Shown: positions 1 through 9,843, counted from the stretch's first letter. The stretch: 64,000 nucleotides of DNA from Candidatus Nitrotoga sp. MKT (GCA_003402345.1 QFXH01000003.1:124001-188000); one strand, 5' to 3'. The notes: a model not told the origin generated them from the sequence alone. A program made the numbers and translations.

Positions 1-496
1 CTTTGATGCCCTGCGCACATAGCAAGATAGTAATGTAGTGGGCAGTGGCATCACCTTCTACAGTAAAATTAGTAGCGAGTATCACTTCACATGTATTTTC
101 CTGCGCCCGCCTAACCAGCCGATCCAGGTGCAATTCACGCGGGCCGATGCCATCCAGTGGAGAAAGCCGTCCCATCAGTACAAAATACATACCACGATAG
201 CACTGCGCCTGTTCCATCATGAGCAAATCGGCTGGCATCTCCACAACACACAGCAGGCTTGCATCACGCTTGGGCGAACGGCATAAAGCACAAACTTCTT
301 CTTCGGAAAAATTATTACACTTGGCACAATGATGGATGCTTTCCACCGCATGCCCCAGCGCCCGTGCCAGCCGCAATGCGCCTGATTTGTCCCGTTGCAA
401 CAAGTGGTATGCCATACGCTGCGCAGATTTTGGTCCAACACCAGGCAAGCAGCGCAAGGCGGCTATCATTTCTTCCAGACTGGAAAGCATGTTCAT
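1..496 (-). CDS. recR: Recombination mediator RecR (3' part lies outside the window)
   Basis: RecR acts with RecF/RecO to load RecA at gaps during recombinational repair. About 165 N-terminal residues are visible. They show the helix-hairpin-helix region with [17 protein letters not shown], a four-cysteine zinc finger ([16 protein letters not shown]), then the start of the Toprim domain ([10 protein letters not shown], with [11 protein letters not shown] further on). The frame is open to base 1, so the gene is cut by the window edge. Two ATG codons, at 496 and 490, are possible starts. It follows ebfC and dnaX on the same strand, the usual dnaX-ebfC-recR operon. Confidence 0.96.
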   Translation of the reverse strand, partial: MNMLSSLEEMIAALRCLPGVGPKSAQRMAYHLLQRDKSGALRLARALGHAVESIHHCAKCNNFSEEEVCALCRSPKRDASLLCVVEMPADLLMMEQAQCYRGMYFVLMGRLSPLDGIGPRELHLDRLVRRAQENTCEVILATNFTVEGDATAHYITILLCAQGIK

Positions 497-521
497 CCGG
501 GTACTAAAAACTTTAGAGTGT

Positions 522-848
522 TCAGAACGGCAAACTCATGCCGGGCGGCAGATTCATGCCCGCTGTGAAGCCACCCATTTTTTGTTGGGTCACTGCAGCC
601 ACCTGCTTCATCGCATCATTCATTGCCGCGACGATCAAGTCTTCCAGCATTTCCTTGTCGTCTGACAACAAGCTGTTATCCAGCATCACGCGGCGCACAT
701 CATGGGCACAGGTCATAACTACTTTTACCATGCCAGAACCGGCTTGACCTTCTACCTCGACTGTAGCAAGCTCGTCCTGCGCTTTTTTCATGTTCTGTTG
801 CATCTGCTGGGCTTGTTTCATCATCCCGGCCAATCCGCCCTTCATCAT
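522..848 (-). CDS. ebfC: YbaB/EbfC family nucleoid-associated protein
   Basis: Small DNA-binding protein of the YbaB/EbfC family (108 aa, normal length). The N-terminus is rich in Met and Gln ([16 protein letters not shown]), typical of the coiled dimerisation helix, and the C-terminus ends in a Met/Pro/Gly-rich tail. It sits between dnaX (18 bp upstream) and recR (25 bp downstream), its conserved position in proteobacteria. Start is ATG at 848, with a second in-frame ATG directly after it. The family binds DNA as a dimer and is linked to nucleoid organisation and recombination. The exact role here is inferred from the family. Confidence 0.95.
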   Translation of the reverse strand: MMKGGLAGMMKQAQQMQQNMKKAQDELATVEVEGQAGSGMVKVVMTCAHDVRRVMLDNSLLSDDKEMLEDLIVAAMNDAMKQVAAVTQQKMGGFTAGMNLPPGMSLPF

Positions 849-866
849 GTCTATACCCTCCTTAAT

Positions 867-2492
867 TTATTGTATTGATTTGATCGTTTCTTCAAGTATC
901 TGAGCGCCTAATTGTGCCTGTGCCTCACGCACAAATGGGTCTTGCATAATGGCCTCAATTGCGTGTTGCTGACGTGTTTGTTTCACTTGCTGTTCAACTG
1001 CGGCTGGAGTAGCCATGTTGTTCACACCTAACGTAACCGACAATCGTACGGACTGAACGAAATAATCGGTAAGAGCGGCCTGCAATTTTTCCTGAGCCAT
1101 TTTATTAGTCAACAAATGTTTGTGCTGCGGCGCTAAAACTAAAGTTAACCGCCCATCAACAAAGCTTTCCAGCGTGCAATGTTTCGCCAATTCGCGCGCC
1201 ATACCTTGCACATTCAGTTGTGCCAATAATGTGCTCCAATCAAGAGCCACAGAAGTAGCTCCTACTGGATTGACTGGTGGTGAAATAGTTTGAATAGGTT
1301 GCGGTTGAGGTTGCTGCTTCGGCTCTAGTGCCGGTATCACAATAGCTTGAGCCATCGGCGACGCCGTCACTTCAGCTGTACGCTGTTCCGACATCGCCTT
1401 GGCGCCAGCTGGCCTAAATGCCAACATGCGCAACAAGGTCATGGTGAAACCAGCATATTCATCAGGCGCAAGGTCAATTTCATTTCGCCCGTGTATGGCA
1501 ATCTGATAATACAATTGAATTTCTTTTGCGCTAAAACTCTGCGCCAGTTCCAGCAAGCGCGTTCGCTCCGGCTCATCTTCCGCGATGGCTTGCGGCACCG
1601 TCTGCGCCAAAGCAACACGGTGCAATAGAGTCGCCAAGTCTTGCAAGGCAACATCAAACGCCAAGCTGCGGCTTTGCATATCGTCAGCAATACGCAACAA
1701 ACCGACTCCGTCCCGCACCAACAAAGTTTGCAACACGTCATACAGATAACTCTGGTCAATCGCACCTAACATATTACGGACCGTCGCCTCATCGATTCTG
1801 GAGTCAGAATAGGCAATGGCTTGATCGAGCAAGCTTAGCGCATCGCGCATACTGCCCTGCGCCGCACGAGCCAGCAATGCCAGCGCTGCGATTTCAAACG
1901 TGATGTCTTCCTGCCCCAGCACATATTCCAAGTGTGTGACGATTAACGCGGGTGGCAACTGTTTCAAATTGAACTGCAAACAGCGCGACAACACGGTGAC
2001 GGGGATTTTTTGCGGGTCAGTTGTGGCGAGAATAAATTTGACGTGTGCTGGCGGCTCTTCCAATGTCTTCAACATTGAGTTAAAAGCTGCCTTGGAAAGC
2101 ATGTGTACTTCATCAATCAGATAAACTTTGTAGCGCCCCAATGTGGGCAAATATTGCGCGTTATCCAGTACTTCGCGCATATTATCAATGCCGGTATTAG
2201 ACGCCGCATCCAGTTCAATGAGATCAACAAAACGTCCGCTGTCGATTTCGGTGCAAGCGCTACAAATTCCACACGGTATGGCGGTAATGCCACTGATACA
2301 ATTCAAAGATTTTGCAAAAATGCGCGCGATGGTAGTTTTGCCCACACCGCGCGTGCCAGTAAATAAATAGGCATGATGTAACCGATTTTGTGTCAGCGCA
2401 TTGCTTAATGCCTGCACGACATGCTTCTGCCCCGCCAATTGCGCGAAGATCTTAGGTCGCCATTTGCGCGCTAGAACAGAAGTTACTGACAA
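867..2492 (-). CDS. dnaX: DNA polymerase III subunit tau/gamma
   Basis: Clamp-loader ATPase of DNA polymerase III (541 aa). Residues 1-350 carry the AAA+ module: Walker A GTRGVGKTT, the zinc-binding segment CGICSACTEIDSGRF, the VELD-like ELDAASNTG motif, Walker B VYLIDEVHML, and sensor 1 LATTDPQKIP. The C-terminal part (Pro/Gln-rich linker, then a conserved helical domain) would bind the polymerase and helicase as in tau. The start is TTG at 2492, which gives the normal N-terminus (SVTSVLARKWRPK); no strong RBS is visible. I see no obvious A-rich slippery heptamer for programmed frameshifting. First gene of the dnaX-ebfC-recR operon. Confidence 0.96.
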   Translation of the reverse strand: MSVTSVLARKWRPKIFAQLAGQKHVVQALSNALTQNRLHHAYLFTGTRGVGKTTIARIFAKSLNCISGITAIPCGICSACTEIDSGRFVDLIELDAASNTGIDNMREVLDNAQYLPTLGRYKVYLIDEVHMLSKAAFNSMLKTLEEPPAHVKFILATTDPQKIPVTVLSRCLQFNLKQLPPALIVTHLEYVLGQEDITFEIAALALLARAAQGSMRDALSLLDQAIAYSDSRIDEATVRNMLGAIDQSYLYDVLQTLLVRDGVGLLRIADDMQSRSLAFDVALQDLATLLHRVALAQTVPQAIAEDEPERTRLLELAQSFSAKEIQLYYQIAIHGRNEIDLAPDEYAGFTMTLLRMLAFRPAGAKAMSEQRTAEVTASPMAQAIVIPALEPKQQPQPQPIQTISPPVNPVGATSVALDWSTLLAQLNVQGMARELAKHCTLESFVDGRLTLVLAPQHKHLLTNKMAQEKLQAALTDYFVQSVRLSVTLGVNNMATPAAVEQQVKQTRQQHAIEAIMQDPFVREAQAQLGAQILEETIKSIQ

Positions 2493-2505
2493 AATTTACG
2501 TTGTC

Positions 2506-3036
2506 TCAAAAATGGTAGGCAAGGCGAATTTGGCTAAAATTGATGCCTGGATTTGGGTGCTTAATTGAACCATTAGACAAATGCTGAAAACGATAGCCCA
2601 GATCAAACTGCTTCCGATCCCCGAAACGCAAGCCTGCACCAAGATGATCGCCGAATTGAAAAGCGGTACTAAATCTACGGTCGGCATTGATATGAGTATC
2701 GGAAATCAGATGAACTCCGATCCCTGCTTCCAGGTATGGCGCCAAGCCGGAAAGATTTTTCTGTTGCAGGCGAAATATCGGAGTAAAACCGATATCTGTA
2801 ATGTTATGATTACTACCCGCACTGTTTTGGCCGTTCCAACGTCCAGCTGAAGCTTCCCAATAGCCAGTCACCAACCAGTTGCCGTCGGTAAACCACTTCT
2901 TTTCCCAATCCCATTGGGCGCCGATACGCGCCATATTGGTTTTATCGCCACTTCCAATCTCAGCGGAAACACCATCTATGGCCCACACATTCCCAGTTAA
3001 CAATAACGCACCGATCAGTACACAGATCTTTTTCAT
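2506..3036 (-). CDS. PagL-like lipid A 3-O-deacylase (acyloxyacyl hydrolase family)
   Basis: Predicted outer-membrane beta-barrel enzyme of the PagL family, which removes the 3-O-linked acyl chain of lipid A. Length 176 aa is normal. It has a signal peptide (KKICVLIGALLLTGNVWA), alternating barrel-strand patterns and a terminal Phe. The C-terminal FQHLSNGSIKHPNPG contains the family His-x-Ser-Asn motif, and the Glu partner is less clear. ATG 3036 is chosen because GGAG lies 5 nt upstream; GTG 3042 is less likely. It lies just downstream of the 4.5S RNA gene on the same strand. Confidence 0.85.
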   Translation of the reverse strand: MKKICVLIGALLLTGNVWAIDGVSAEIGSGDKTNMARIGAQWDWEKKWFTDGNWLVTGYWEASAGRWNGQNSAGSNHNITDIGFTPIFRLQQKNLSGLAPYLEAGIGVHLISDTHINADRRFSTAFQFGDHLGAGLRFGDRKQFDLGYRFQHLSNGSIKHPNPGINFSQIRLAYHF

Positions 3037-3061
3037 TGTCACTCCATCCTTCGAATAAGGA

Positions 3062-3157
3062 GGCGAGCCTTACCCCCGGCACTTGCAATAAATGGTTATG
3101 GCTGCTTCCTTCCGGATCTGACCAGGTTCACCACCTTGTAATGCGGGGAGGCCCGCC
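3062..3157 (-). ncRNA. ffs: Signal recognition particle 4.5S RNA
   Basis: On the minus strand the segment begins GGCGGGCCTCCCCGC and ends GGGGGTAAGGCTCGCC, so its ends pair to form the long SRP hairpin. The conserved domain IV is intact, with GGTCAGATCCGGAAGGAAGC near the apex, which binds Ffh. Length is about 96 nt. The RNA guides nascent membrane and secreted proteins to the translocon as part of SRP. Confidence 0.95.
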
Positions 3158-4146
3158 AATTTTTTCAAGCAACCCAACAGCTTATTACGTAATACCAAAG
3201 CAGCACTACTAACACCACTAAAATCCCATGTCTTAATTACACAATAAGCATCTCAGTTTCGTCTTTATGCGTTTCACCTTAGCAAAAAATTTATTGCAAC
3301 TATTAAGCCGCTTATTTATGTTGTCATCATACTATCAAATGAACTGACTGACAAAACTCAGTCATATCCAATATGGCATGAACTTGAATAAGAGCTGTAT
3401 TTCCAAAAAAATGAGCTTGAAGCAAGCGAACCGAAAGCCTCAAGATTATAGGCTCGGCACAAAAAAATTAAATTTTTTCCGTGTGCCGCAATCGAAGATA
3501 TATAACCTAAAAAAGATACAAAATTTAAACATGAAGCAGCTGCACACACGGTGAAAGGATTTGCATCATAACGGGGAATCAACGTGATCCCTATATGTCG
3601 AGCTAAGCGGACTTTCCTATCCGACCGTATTGGGCGTCATTAATGGTTATGGGTAGCACTAGTAAATATTCATTACATTCAATAATGTTACAAATACATT
3701 ACAGTAGGCCTGTCAAGAATGGAAAAGAGAAACATAAAGACAAAATTAAAGTTGCGCTGCCTGCCCAACCACCGCACCCAGAAGAACAACTTAACGCCAA
3801 TTCTTGAAATATCATCGCGTATATCATTAAAACTTTATGAGATTGTAATCCCATACATTCGATATTTTGGCTGCATGTACGCAAAATACATGCAGCCACA
3901 CAGTTCGAATCAAAACAGTATTTGGCAATCGGAAATATAGGCACAAGGAAGCATCGGGGCTGTATGCCCTTATGTACGTAACCACAGAACTAACAACGGG
4001 AATCGTCGAGACATCTTGATTGCCTGTACAACCGGACTTAAAGGTTTCCCGAAAGCCATCGAGACAGACTATGCGAAAACATCCCTGCATTTAAGCTATG
4101 CGACATAGCCTTGCACAAATATACCCTTACTCATGCCATATAATCA
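3158..4146. other. Gene-poor stretch of about 1 kb
   Basis: Short open frames on both strands show no recognisable domain, no consistent RBS and no coding-like composition. The clearest structure is a perfect 12-bp inverted repeat, described separately. The stretch is AT-rich. I see no RNA gene. Confidence 0.5.
3868..3898. repeat. Perfect 12-bp stem hairpin
   Basis: TGGCTGCATGTA (3868-3879) is followed after a 7-nt spacer by its exact complement TACATGCAGCCA (3887-3898). No T-run follows on either strand, so it is not a standard intrinsic terminator. It could be a protein-binding dyad or the remnant of a mobile element end. Confidence 0.7.
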
Positions 4147-4788
4147 TTAGCGTGCTGCATTGGCCAACGCAGCCAGAGTGTCAGCCCCCAAATCAGCACT
4201 GTAGTAACCCAGATTTGCGCCTGTCTCATCTATACTCACCTTAGGCATCAATCCGGCCGCTAAAAGCGACTCATTCTTAGCAGCGCGATGCACGTCGTGA
4301 GGATCAGTAATGCCTCTATTACTATAAATGTTAGAAGCTACGCTGCCATCCTTCTTTTCCGTACCTTCGTCCAGCGTATATATAGTACGCTGGTTAAGCA
4401 GGGATGTAGCATGAGAATCATACTCATTAAGTAAGAAAACAAGTATGTTTCTGCCAGATACTTCTTTCTGGTTAGTCGACTTCACGTGCAAGATTGCGCT
4501 TTGTATTACGCGGTGAAAAGCAAGCGTAGGCTGTGTATTAATTTCGTCGCTATCAGGTACGACTGGTGTATTCTTATCAACAAAATCAATCAATAAAATT
4601 CGCAATTCTTCAATATCCACTCCACGAGATTGTAATATCTCTATCGCTGAAGGATTATCCAGCATTGCTAACAGCAAATGCTCCACTGAAAGAATTTTGT
4701 GCCGCTTAGCACGCGCTTCAATGATTATTTGCCGCAGGTTGGTTTCAAGTTCTTTCCCGAGCAAATCTGCCCGATAAAGCTTCCACAT
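4147..4788 (-). CDS. Stand-alone Clp N-domain (ClpA/ClpC-like) protein
   Basis: 213-aa protein. Residues about 8-145 form a double Clp-N repeat, with LETNLRQIIIEARAKRH and LSVEHLLLAML, then a second copy around AFHRVIQSAILHVKS and GRNILVFLL. This resembles the substrate/adaptor-binding N-domain of ClpA. No AAA+ ATPase module follows: the last 70 residues are low in recognisable motifs and the gene ends with a clean stop. Start ATG 4788 has GAGGAAA upstream. It may act as an adaptor or decoy for ClpAP, or be a remnant of a clpA-like gene. No clpS or clpP lies nearby. Confidence 0.75.
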   Translation of the reverse strand: MWKLYRADLLGKELETNLRQIIIEARAKRHKILSVEHLLLAMLDNPSAIEILQSRGVDIEELRILLIDFVDKNTPVVPDSDEINTQPTLAFHRVIQSAILHVKSTNQKEVSGRNILVFLLNEYDSHATSLLNQRTIYTLDEGTEKKDGSVASNIYSNRGITDPHDVHRAAKNESLLAAGLMPKVSIDETGANLGYYSADLGADTLAALANAAR

Positions 4789-5087
4789 TGATGTTTCCTC
4801 CAGTTAAGTTATAGAAAATATCATTGCTGATTAACGCACATCGAAGCCTGTATTACTTTAAGCTAAGCTTCAGATGCGCCTACTTTTTCAGTATATTATG
4901 AAAAAATATGGTGGGCAAATAAAATATCTGACGAGTAAGCTTGGACTGTGGTAGCGCAGCAAGCCGCAATTTAAACCGTTTCTTGGTCAAGCCCGGCGGA
5001 ATTGTGAACTTTAGTATGAAACTACTGTAATACTGTAGTGCGTCAATCAGAAGTGTCCTTGATTCAAGGTAGCACGAGCGCGGGTGC
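4789..5087. other. Intergenic, nothing recognised
   Basis: About 300 bp between the Clp-N gene and the transposase relic. It is AT-rich at the left and carries no open frame with a recognisable product. Confidence 0.4.
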
Positions 5088-5530
5088 TTAACTAACCAAG
5101 CCTTGCCCTGAGTGCTTTCGGGTTACGTAACTATCCACGACAATCAGGTGCAGCCCCTTGGTCTTTAATATCTTGTAATCAATGATCTTGAGGAAAACTT
5201 CAACCACCCCTGATGCCGACAAAGTCGGGGCCGTTATTGACAGCACCTTGCCATCCAACGTATTCAGCGCAGCATTGTATTTATAATCATGTGCATTAGT
5301 TCTGCCTCGTCCGCGCTTAAGAGAGGGTAGGTCAGGCTGCGTAAGGTCAAATGTCTGAATTTGTGTTTTTATCACAATACAGCACCAGCGCGTGCTCGAG
5401 TAGATCGCGGTACGGGCCGACAATGTTCTCAAGTTTTGGGTGTATCGTTGGAAAGCTTGGAAGACACGACCCGATGCGGCTTGAGTCCATGTATCTGCCA
5501 AATACGGACAACAACAGAAACGCTGATGCC
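5088..5530 (-). pseudogene. Decayed IS630-family transposase
   Basis: Reading across frames on the minus strand recovers IS630 transposase landmarks: HGLKPHR, then KLENIVGPYRDLLEHALVLYCD, then QIQTFDLTQPDLPSLKRGRG, HDYKYNAALNTLDGKV and HLIVVDSYVTRKHSG. These match the family blocks that contain the catalytic Asp residues. At least one frameshift (near 5350-5400) and small deletions break the frame, and the N- and C-terminal parts are missing. It is a dead remnant. No intact terminal inverted repeats were identified. Confidence 0.75.
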
Positions 5531-5940
5531 CAATGAGCAGCCAAGATGCAGGGCTCTTTAATGCACCGCACCTGCAGAAGTCTTTTCAAACGTGACCTAC
5601 AACGGCGGCAAACAGAACAACGTGGTTGCCTAGGCTATTATCTTGCTACCAACAACATTAGCTATACTTATTTCGAGATACCAAATGGAATTTGAAGCGA
5701 AACGCACATACCATCGGCCTGATGGCAGTCGCAGGTAACGATGGGGGATAAACCCGGTACAAAAATGAAGCAGCTTATACAATTGATCGTGTGCGATATC
5801 AACGGACTATCCAGGCAACTTACATCACCAACGGCGATTAGGTGCGCCCGGAATAGCATAATTCTAAGTAGCGTAGCTTACAAAAACAGTTTCATCTTAA
5901 CAAAGTAAGCCAGCACCAACCTAAAACTACTTAATTTATA
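5531..5940. other. Intergenic, probably decayed sequence
   Basis: Between the IS630 relic and the tRNA cluster. It has no convincing gene and no RNA other than the tRNA that starts at its right edge. It may hold further eroded insertion-sequence DNA. Confidence 0.35.
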
Positions 5941-6017
5941 TGGGGTGACTGATGGGGCTCGAACCCACGACAACCGGAATCACAATCCGGGGCTCTACCA
6001 ACTGAGCTACAGCCACC
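5941..6017 (-). tRNA. tRNA-His (GTG)
   Basis: Minus-strand cloverleaf with acceptor GTGGCTG paired to CAGTCAC, anticodon GTG in CGGATTGTGATTCCG, and T-arm GGGTTCGAGCCC. It has an encoded G at position -1 and discriminator C73 before CCA, the hallmark identity pair of tRNA-His. Confidence 0.95.
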
Positions 6018-6046
6018 ACGGGATAAAACTCGACAAGACATGTCAT

Positions 6047-6123
6047 TGGCGTGCCCGACAGGAATCGAACCTGTAACCCCCAGCTTAGAAGGCTGGTGCT
6101 CTATCCGGTTGAGCTACGGGCAC
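6047..6123 (-). tRNA. tRNA-Arg (TCT)
   Basis: Minus-strand cloverleaf: acceptor GTGCCCG with CGGGCAC, anticodon loop CCTTCTAAG giving TCT, T-arm CAGGTTCGATTCCTG, and encoded CCA after discriminator G. It lies 29 bp upstream (in transcription order) of tRNA-His. Confidence 0.95.
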
Positions 6124-6164
6124 AATTCCTGTAAAGCCATTTGACTCTGCACTACTAAGATATA

Positions 6165-6241
6165 TGGTCGGGGTGGAGAGATTCGAACTCCCGACATCCT
6201 GCTCCCAAAGCAGGCGCGCTACCAGGCTACGCTACACCCCG
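6165..6241 (-). tRNA. tRNA-Pro (TGG)
   Basis: Minus-strand cloverleaf: acceptor CGGGGTG with CACCCCG, anticodon TGG in CTGCTTTGGGAGCAG, T-arm GGGAGTTCGAATCTC, discriminator A and encoded CCA. First of the Pro-Arg-His tRNA trio, an order common in proteobacteria. It follows pgsA on the same strand. Confidence 0.95.
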
Positions 6242-6407
6242 AAAGCGGAGAACTATACCCTGCGTGAGATAAAAAATCAATCATGTTCGGGTTATTTTGC
6301 AGTGTACTCAATGAAAAGTTATTTCTACACAATCTAAATGACGGAACATTATTTCGAGGCCTCTTGCCAACAGAAGGTGACCATTTTATGCAACATAATA
6401 TCCCCCG

Positions 6408-6974
6408 TTATTTGCGGGCAATTTGTGGCAGCGCAAGTTTCAAGTAATAGATCATTGACCACAATGTTAAAACAGCAGCAAGATAAATCAATAATGTACC
6501 CAATGTATTAGCAGGCAAACCAACCAACGAGTCGTGACAAAGCAGCAATGATATGGCGATCATCTGAAATACAGTTTTCACCTTGCCCAGCATAGAAACT
6601 GCGGTGCTCTTACTTTCTCCAAGCTGCGCCATCCATTCACGTAAGGCAGAGATAGCAATTTCACGACCTATAATAATGAAAGCAATGATCATATCCACAT
6701 AACCAAGTTTTACCAGCACAATCAATGCGGCAGCCACCATCAGCTTATCGGCGACTGGATCGAGAAATGCGCCAAAGGCAGAAGTTTGATTGAGCGCGCG
6801 CGCCAAATACCCATCTAGCCAATCTGTAAGAGCGGCCAATGCGAATATCACCGTACTAACTAAATGCTTATGGTGCAGGGAAAGTGCTGTATCCGGTAAG
6901 TAGAACACCCCAAGAAATACAGGTATAAGAATAATGCGAAACCAAGTCAGCAAATTTGGGATATTGAGTGGCAT
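6408..6974 (-). CDS. pgsA: CDP-diacylglycerol--glycerol-3-phosphate 3-phosphatidyltransferase
   Basis: Integral membrane enzyme that makes phosphatidylglycerol phosphate, the committed step to phosphatidylglycerol and cardiolipin. 188 aa with several membrane segments (for example FRIILIPVFLGVFYLP near the N-terminus and LIYLAAVLTLWSMIYYL near the C-terminus). The CDP-alcohol phosphotransferase signature D-x2-DG-x2-AR-x8-G-x3-D-x3-D is present from DWLDGYLAR to FLDPVADKL. Only 2 bp separate it from uvrC, the conserved uvrC-pgsA pair. Confidence 0.96.
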   Translation of the reverse strand: MPLNIPNLLTWFRIILIPVFLGVFYLPDTALSLHHKHLVSTVIFALAALTDWLDGYLARALNQTSAFGAFLDPVADKLMVAAALIVLVKLGYVDMIIAFIIIGREIAISALREWMAQLGESKSTAVSMLGKVKTVFQMIAISLLLCHDSLVGLPANTLGTLLIYLAAVLTLWSMIYYLKLALPQIARK

Positions 6975-6976
6975 GA

Positions 6977-8788
6977 TCAGTGCAATTGTTGATAAATTTT
7001 TTCCGCCAGCGCCAGACTAATGCCATCTACCTGTGCTAACTCTTCCAAACTGGCTTGGTACACGCCCTGCAAACCTCCAAACCGAGCGAGCAGATTACGC
7101 CTACGCTTCTCTCCTACCCCACTAATCTCTTCCAGCATGGAGGTTGTGCGCGTTTTACCGCGCTTGGCGCGGTGTCCACTAATAGCGAAACGATGCGCCT
7201 CATCGCGCACCTGCTGAATCAAGTGTAATGCTGGATTGTCCGGCAACAATTGTAGCGGTTTTTCATGCTGCGGAAGTAACAATTGCTCTAACCCGGGCTT
7301 GCGCTCCACGCCTTTGGCTACGCCCATTAACGAGATTTCCATCAGGCCTAGTTGTTCTAACACCTGACAAGCCACACTTAGCTGTCCCGCACCGCCATCT
7401 ATCAAAATCAAATCGGGACGCTTGCCTTCCCCTGCCTGTAATTTTTGATAGCGACGAAACAAGGCTTGGCGCATGGCTGCGTAGTCGTCTCCCCCAGTAA
7501 TACCGCTAATATTGTAGCGTCGGTACTCCACAGTACGCATAGCCAAATTGTCGTACACAACACAGGAAGCCACAGTCGCTTCGCCCATGGTGTGGCTGAT
7601 ATCAAAACATTCAATGCGTGACAATTGGGGTAGCGCAAGCACTTCGCGCAATTTCTCCAGTCGAGCCAGCTGTCCGGCCTGCTGGCCTGCTTGCTGGTGT
7701 AATGCCAGCAGAGCATTTTTCAGCGCCATATCCAACCATTGGCGCCGTTCACCACTTACACTATGGCGTATCTGTACCTTATGCCCGGCCTGTTCGCCAA
7801 GTAATTCTTCCAAAGTATTTGCCGCGATAGGCGTGCTGGTGAGAATAAGAGGTGGCACGCTATGGTTTAAATAATGCTGTGCCAAAAAGGCATGTAGCAC
7901 TTCGTCAGCCGCCTGCGCTTCGGCATTTTGCGGAAAAAAGCTCTTATCACCGAGATGTCTACCACCGCGCACCATGGCCAAATTCACACACAGCACACCG
8001 TTCAACTCAGCGACAGCAACAATGTCCGCATCTGTTGCACGACCACTTTCCATGAACTGCTTTTGCTGCACCGTATGCAGCGCATGCAACTGGTCGCGTA
8101 GCGCAGCGGCCTGTTCATAATGTTGGGTCTCTGCCGCTTGCTCCATAGCTAGCCTTAGCGATCCTTCCACCTCGCCCTGCTTGCCTTGTAATAGCAAATT
8201 CGCATTGTGCACATCAATTGCATAGTTCTGCTGGCTAATTAATCCAACACAAGGGGCAGTACAACGATGAATTTGATGCAGCAAACAGGGACGAGCGCGA
8301 TTGGAAAATGTGCTGTCCTCGCAAGTACGGATGCGAAAAATTTTTTGCAGCAACTGTATACTTTCCTTGGCGGCTTGTGAGTTTGGATAAGGCCCGAAAT
8401 ATTGATGGTGTTTACCAGTCGCACCACGATAATAAGCAAGGCGAGGAAAACCATGCCCGGTCAGGACGATATATGGGTAAGATTTATCATCTCTAAAAAG
8501 TATGTTGTATCGCGGTTTTAATGTTTTTATTAAGTTATTTTCCAGCAGCAGAGCCTCAGCCTCAGAACGTGTGACCGTCACCTCAATACGGGCAATATGC
8601 GACACCATCAGGCTGATGCGCGGTGAGATATTTGTTTTCTGGAAGTAGGATGCAACGCGTTTTTTAAGCTGCCCAGCTTTGCCTACATAAAGCACTTGCC
8701 CTTGGCTATCCAACATACGATACACACCAGGCAGTAGGGGCAAACTGGCAACAAATGATTTAAGGTCAAACTCGGTTGTTTGGGTCAA
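6977..8788 (-). CDS. uvrC: Excinuclease ABC subunit C
   Basis: Dual-incision nuclease of nucleotide excision repair (603 aa, normal length). The N-terminal GIY-YIG nuclease shows [21 protein letters not shown] UvrB-interacting UVR helix pair lies around residue 200-240 (AAALRDQL). The RNase H-like C-terminal nuclease has [20 protein letters not shown] and [11 protein letters not shown], and a helix-hairpin-helix pair ([18 protein letters not shown]) closes the protein. Start ATG 8788 lies inside the end of the upstream glycosylase gene, which suggests translational coupling. Confidence 0.97.
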   Translation of the reverse strand: MTQTTEFDLKSFVASLPLLPGVYRMLDSQGQVLYVGKAGQLKKRVASYFQKTNISPRISLMVSHIARIEVTVTRSEAEALLLENNLIKTLKPRYNILFRDDKSYPYIVLTGHGFPRLAYYRGATGKHHQYFGPYPNSQAAKESIQLLQKIFRIRTCEDSTFSNRARPCLLHQIHRCTAPCVGLISQQNYAIDVHNANLLLQGKQGEVEGSLRLAMEQAAETQHYEQAAALRDQLHALHTVQQKQFMESGRATDADIVAVAELNGVLCVNLAMVRGGRHLGDKSFFPQNAEAQAADEVLHAFLAQHYLNHSVPPLILTSTPIAANTLEELLGEQAGHKVQIRHSVSGERRQWLDMALKNALLALHQQAGQQAGQLARLEKLREVLALPQLSRIECFDISHTMGEATVASCVVYDNLAMRTVEYRRYNISGITGGDDYAAMRQALFRRYQKLQAGEGKRPDLILIDGGAGQLSVACQVLEQLGLMEISLMGVAKGVERKPGLEQLLLPQHEKPLQLLPDNPALHLIQQVRDEAHRFAISGHRAKRGKTRTTSMLEEISGVGEKRRRNLLARFGGLQGVYQASLEELAQVDGISLALAEKIYQQLH

Positions 8789-9446
8789 GGTTATTATTTA
8801 GGTCACGGCTATGCAAATATAAAACAATTGCGCTGAAAACGGCATGAAACATCGCCTCGGTCAGGCGCTTGGTCTGGGTATTGTAGCGACTGCAATGGTA
8901 GCTGTCATACAGCATTATGCCGTTCGGCAGTGCATGCCGCATGCCATGCGAAAATTTATAGTCTTTTATTTTCAAGTCCAGCGCACGCAACACCGCAAGA
9001 TGGGCAATCGCCCCTAAAGCCAGGACTACTGCGCCTAACGGTAAAGAAGCCAGTTCAGCCACCAAATATTGATTGCATTGCCGCACTTCGGCAGGTTCCG
9101 GCTTGTTCTGCGGCGGCAAACAGCGCACAGCATTGGTAACGCGGCAATCGCTTAAAATCAGTTCGGCATTAGCATGACCTGCGGCATTCAAAGGTTCGGA
9201 TTGACTAGCAAAACCAAATTGATAAAGTGTGGAATACAGCAATTTCCCGGCAAAATCGCCGGTAAATGGCCGACCTGTGCGATTCGCTCCATGCATACCG
9301 GGTGCCAATCCCACTATTAGCAGGCGCGCCTGCGCATCGCCGAAAGACGGCACCGGGTGAGCATAATAATCTGGATATGTTTGACGCACATCCCCCAGAA
9401 AGTTCGCCAAGCGTGGGCATAAATGGCAAGCGGTAGAAAATTTCAT
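8766..9446 (-). CDS. Uracil-DNA glycosylase, family 5 (UDGb)-like
   Basis: Predicted base-excision repair enzyme that removes uracil or other deaminated bases from DNA (226 aa). The N-terminal cysteines (CHLCPRL) and a downstream Cys near VRC would fit a 4Fe-4S cluster as in families 4 and 5. Motif A reads [16 protein letters not shown], with Gly-Leu-Ala-Pro and no catalytic Asp/Asn, typical of UDGb. The late motif shows [12 protein letters not shown] with the His of motif B. It overlaps the start of uvrC by 23 bp, so two repair genes are probably co-expressed. The last 20 residues overlapping uvrC are Asn/Leu-rich and unlike the family core. Confidence 0.88.
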   Translation of the reverse strand: MKFSTACHLCPRLANFLGDVRQTYPDYYAHPVPSFGDAQARLLIVGLAPGMHGANRTGRPFTGDFAGKLLYSTLYQFGFASQSEPLNAAGHANAELILSDCRVTNAVRCLPPQNKPEPAEVRQCNQYLVAELASLPLGAVVLALGAIAHLAVLRALDLKIKDYKFSHGMRHALPNGIMLYDSYHCSRYNTQTKRLTEAMFHAVFSAIVLYLHSRDLNNNLDPNNRV

Positions 9447-9794
9447 GCGCTATCTATCCAAGCAATTGATACTTAGCAAAAAATAAAATACATTTAGTCG
9501 TAAAGCGCATAAAATGATTGATCATCATACCCATATCAGCAATTCAACCGTAATAGCCTAAATTACCTTCGCCGTAACCATTGATATGCGATGCATTCAA
9601 ACTCAATTTTCAATATACACTTTCAATTCGTCGGCTTTCAACGACAATAGTATTTGCACTATTTCAAATAATTAGAATTGTCACAGGTTTTATGTTGCCA
9701 TGTAACGACACAAAAATTTTAATTTTTAAAAAAAAATTAAAATCAAATAGCAATCATTTGTTTTTATTGCAAATAAATAATGGCATGGTATATG
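9447..9794. other. AT-rich intergenic region upstream of EF-hand gene
   Basis: About 350 bp of strongly AT-rich DNA with A-tracts near 9725-9745. The open frame through it has no recognisable domain and runs into the hairpin before the EF-hand gene, so it is more likely a promoter region than a gene. Confidence 0.45.
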
Positions 9795-9838
9795 CTTCCT
9801 TTATCAATACAGCAATATTGCTGGACTGATAAAGGAAG
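9795..9838 (+). promoter_or_regulatory. RBS-sequestering hairpin upstream of EF-hand gene
   Basis: CTTCCTTTATC (9795-9805) is exactly complementary to GATAAAGGAAG (9828-9838). The right arm contains the AAGGAAG Shine-Dalgarno sequence of the gene starting at 9844. A 14-nt palindrome CAGCAATATTGCTG (9810-9823) is nested inside. Folded in mRNA, the outer 11-bp stem would hide the RBS, so translation could be controlled by temperature, a ligand or a protein. The control role is inference. Confidence 0.65.
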
Positions 9839-9843
9839 TTAAT

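Noticed and set aside
3699-4090. Overlapping short frames on both strands
   Set aside because: No domain, RBS or consistent codon use; the strand coverage is chance in AT-rich DNA.
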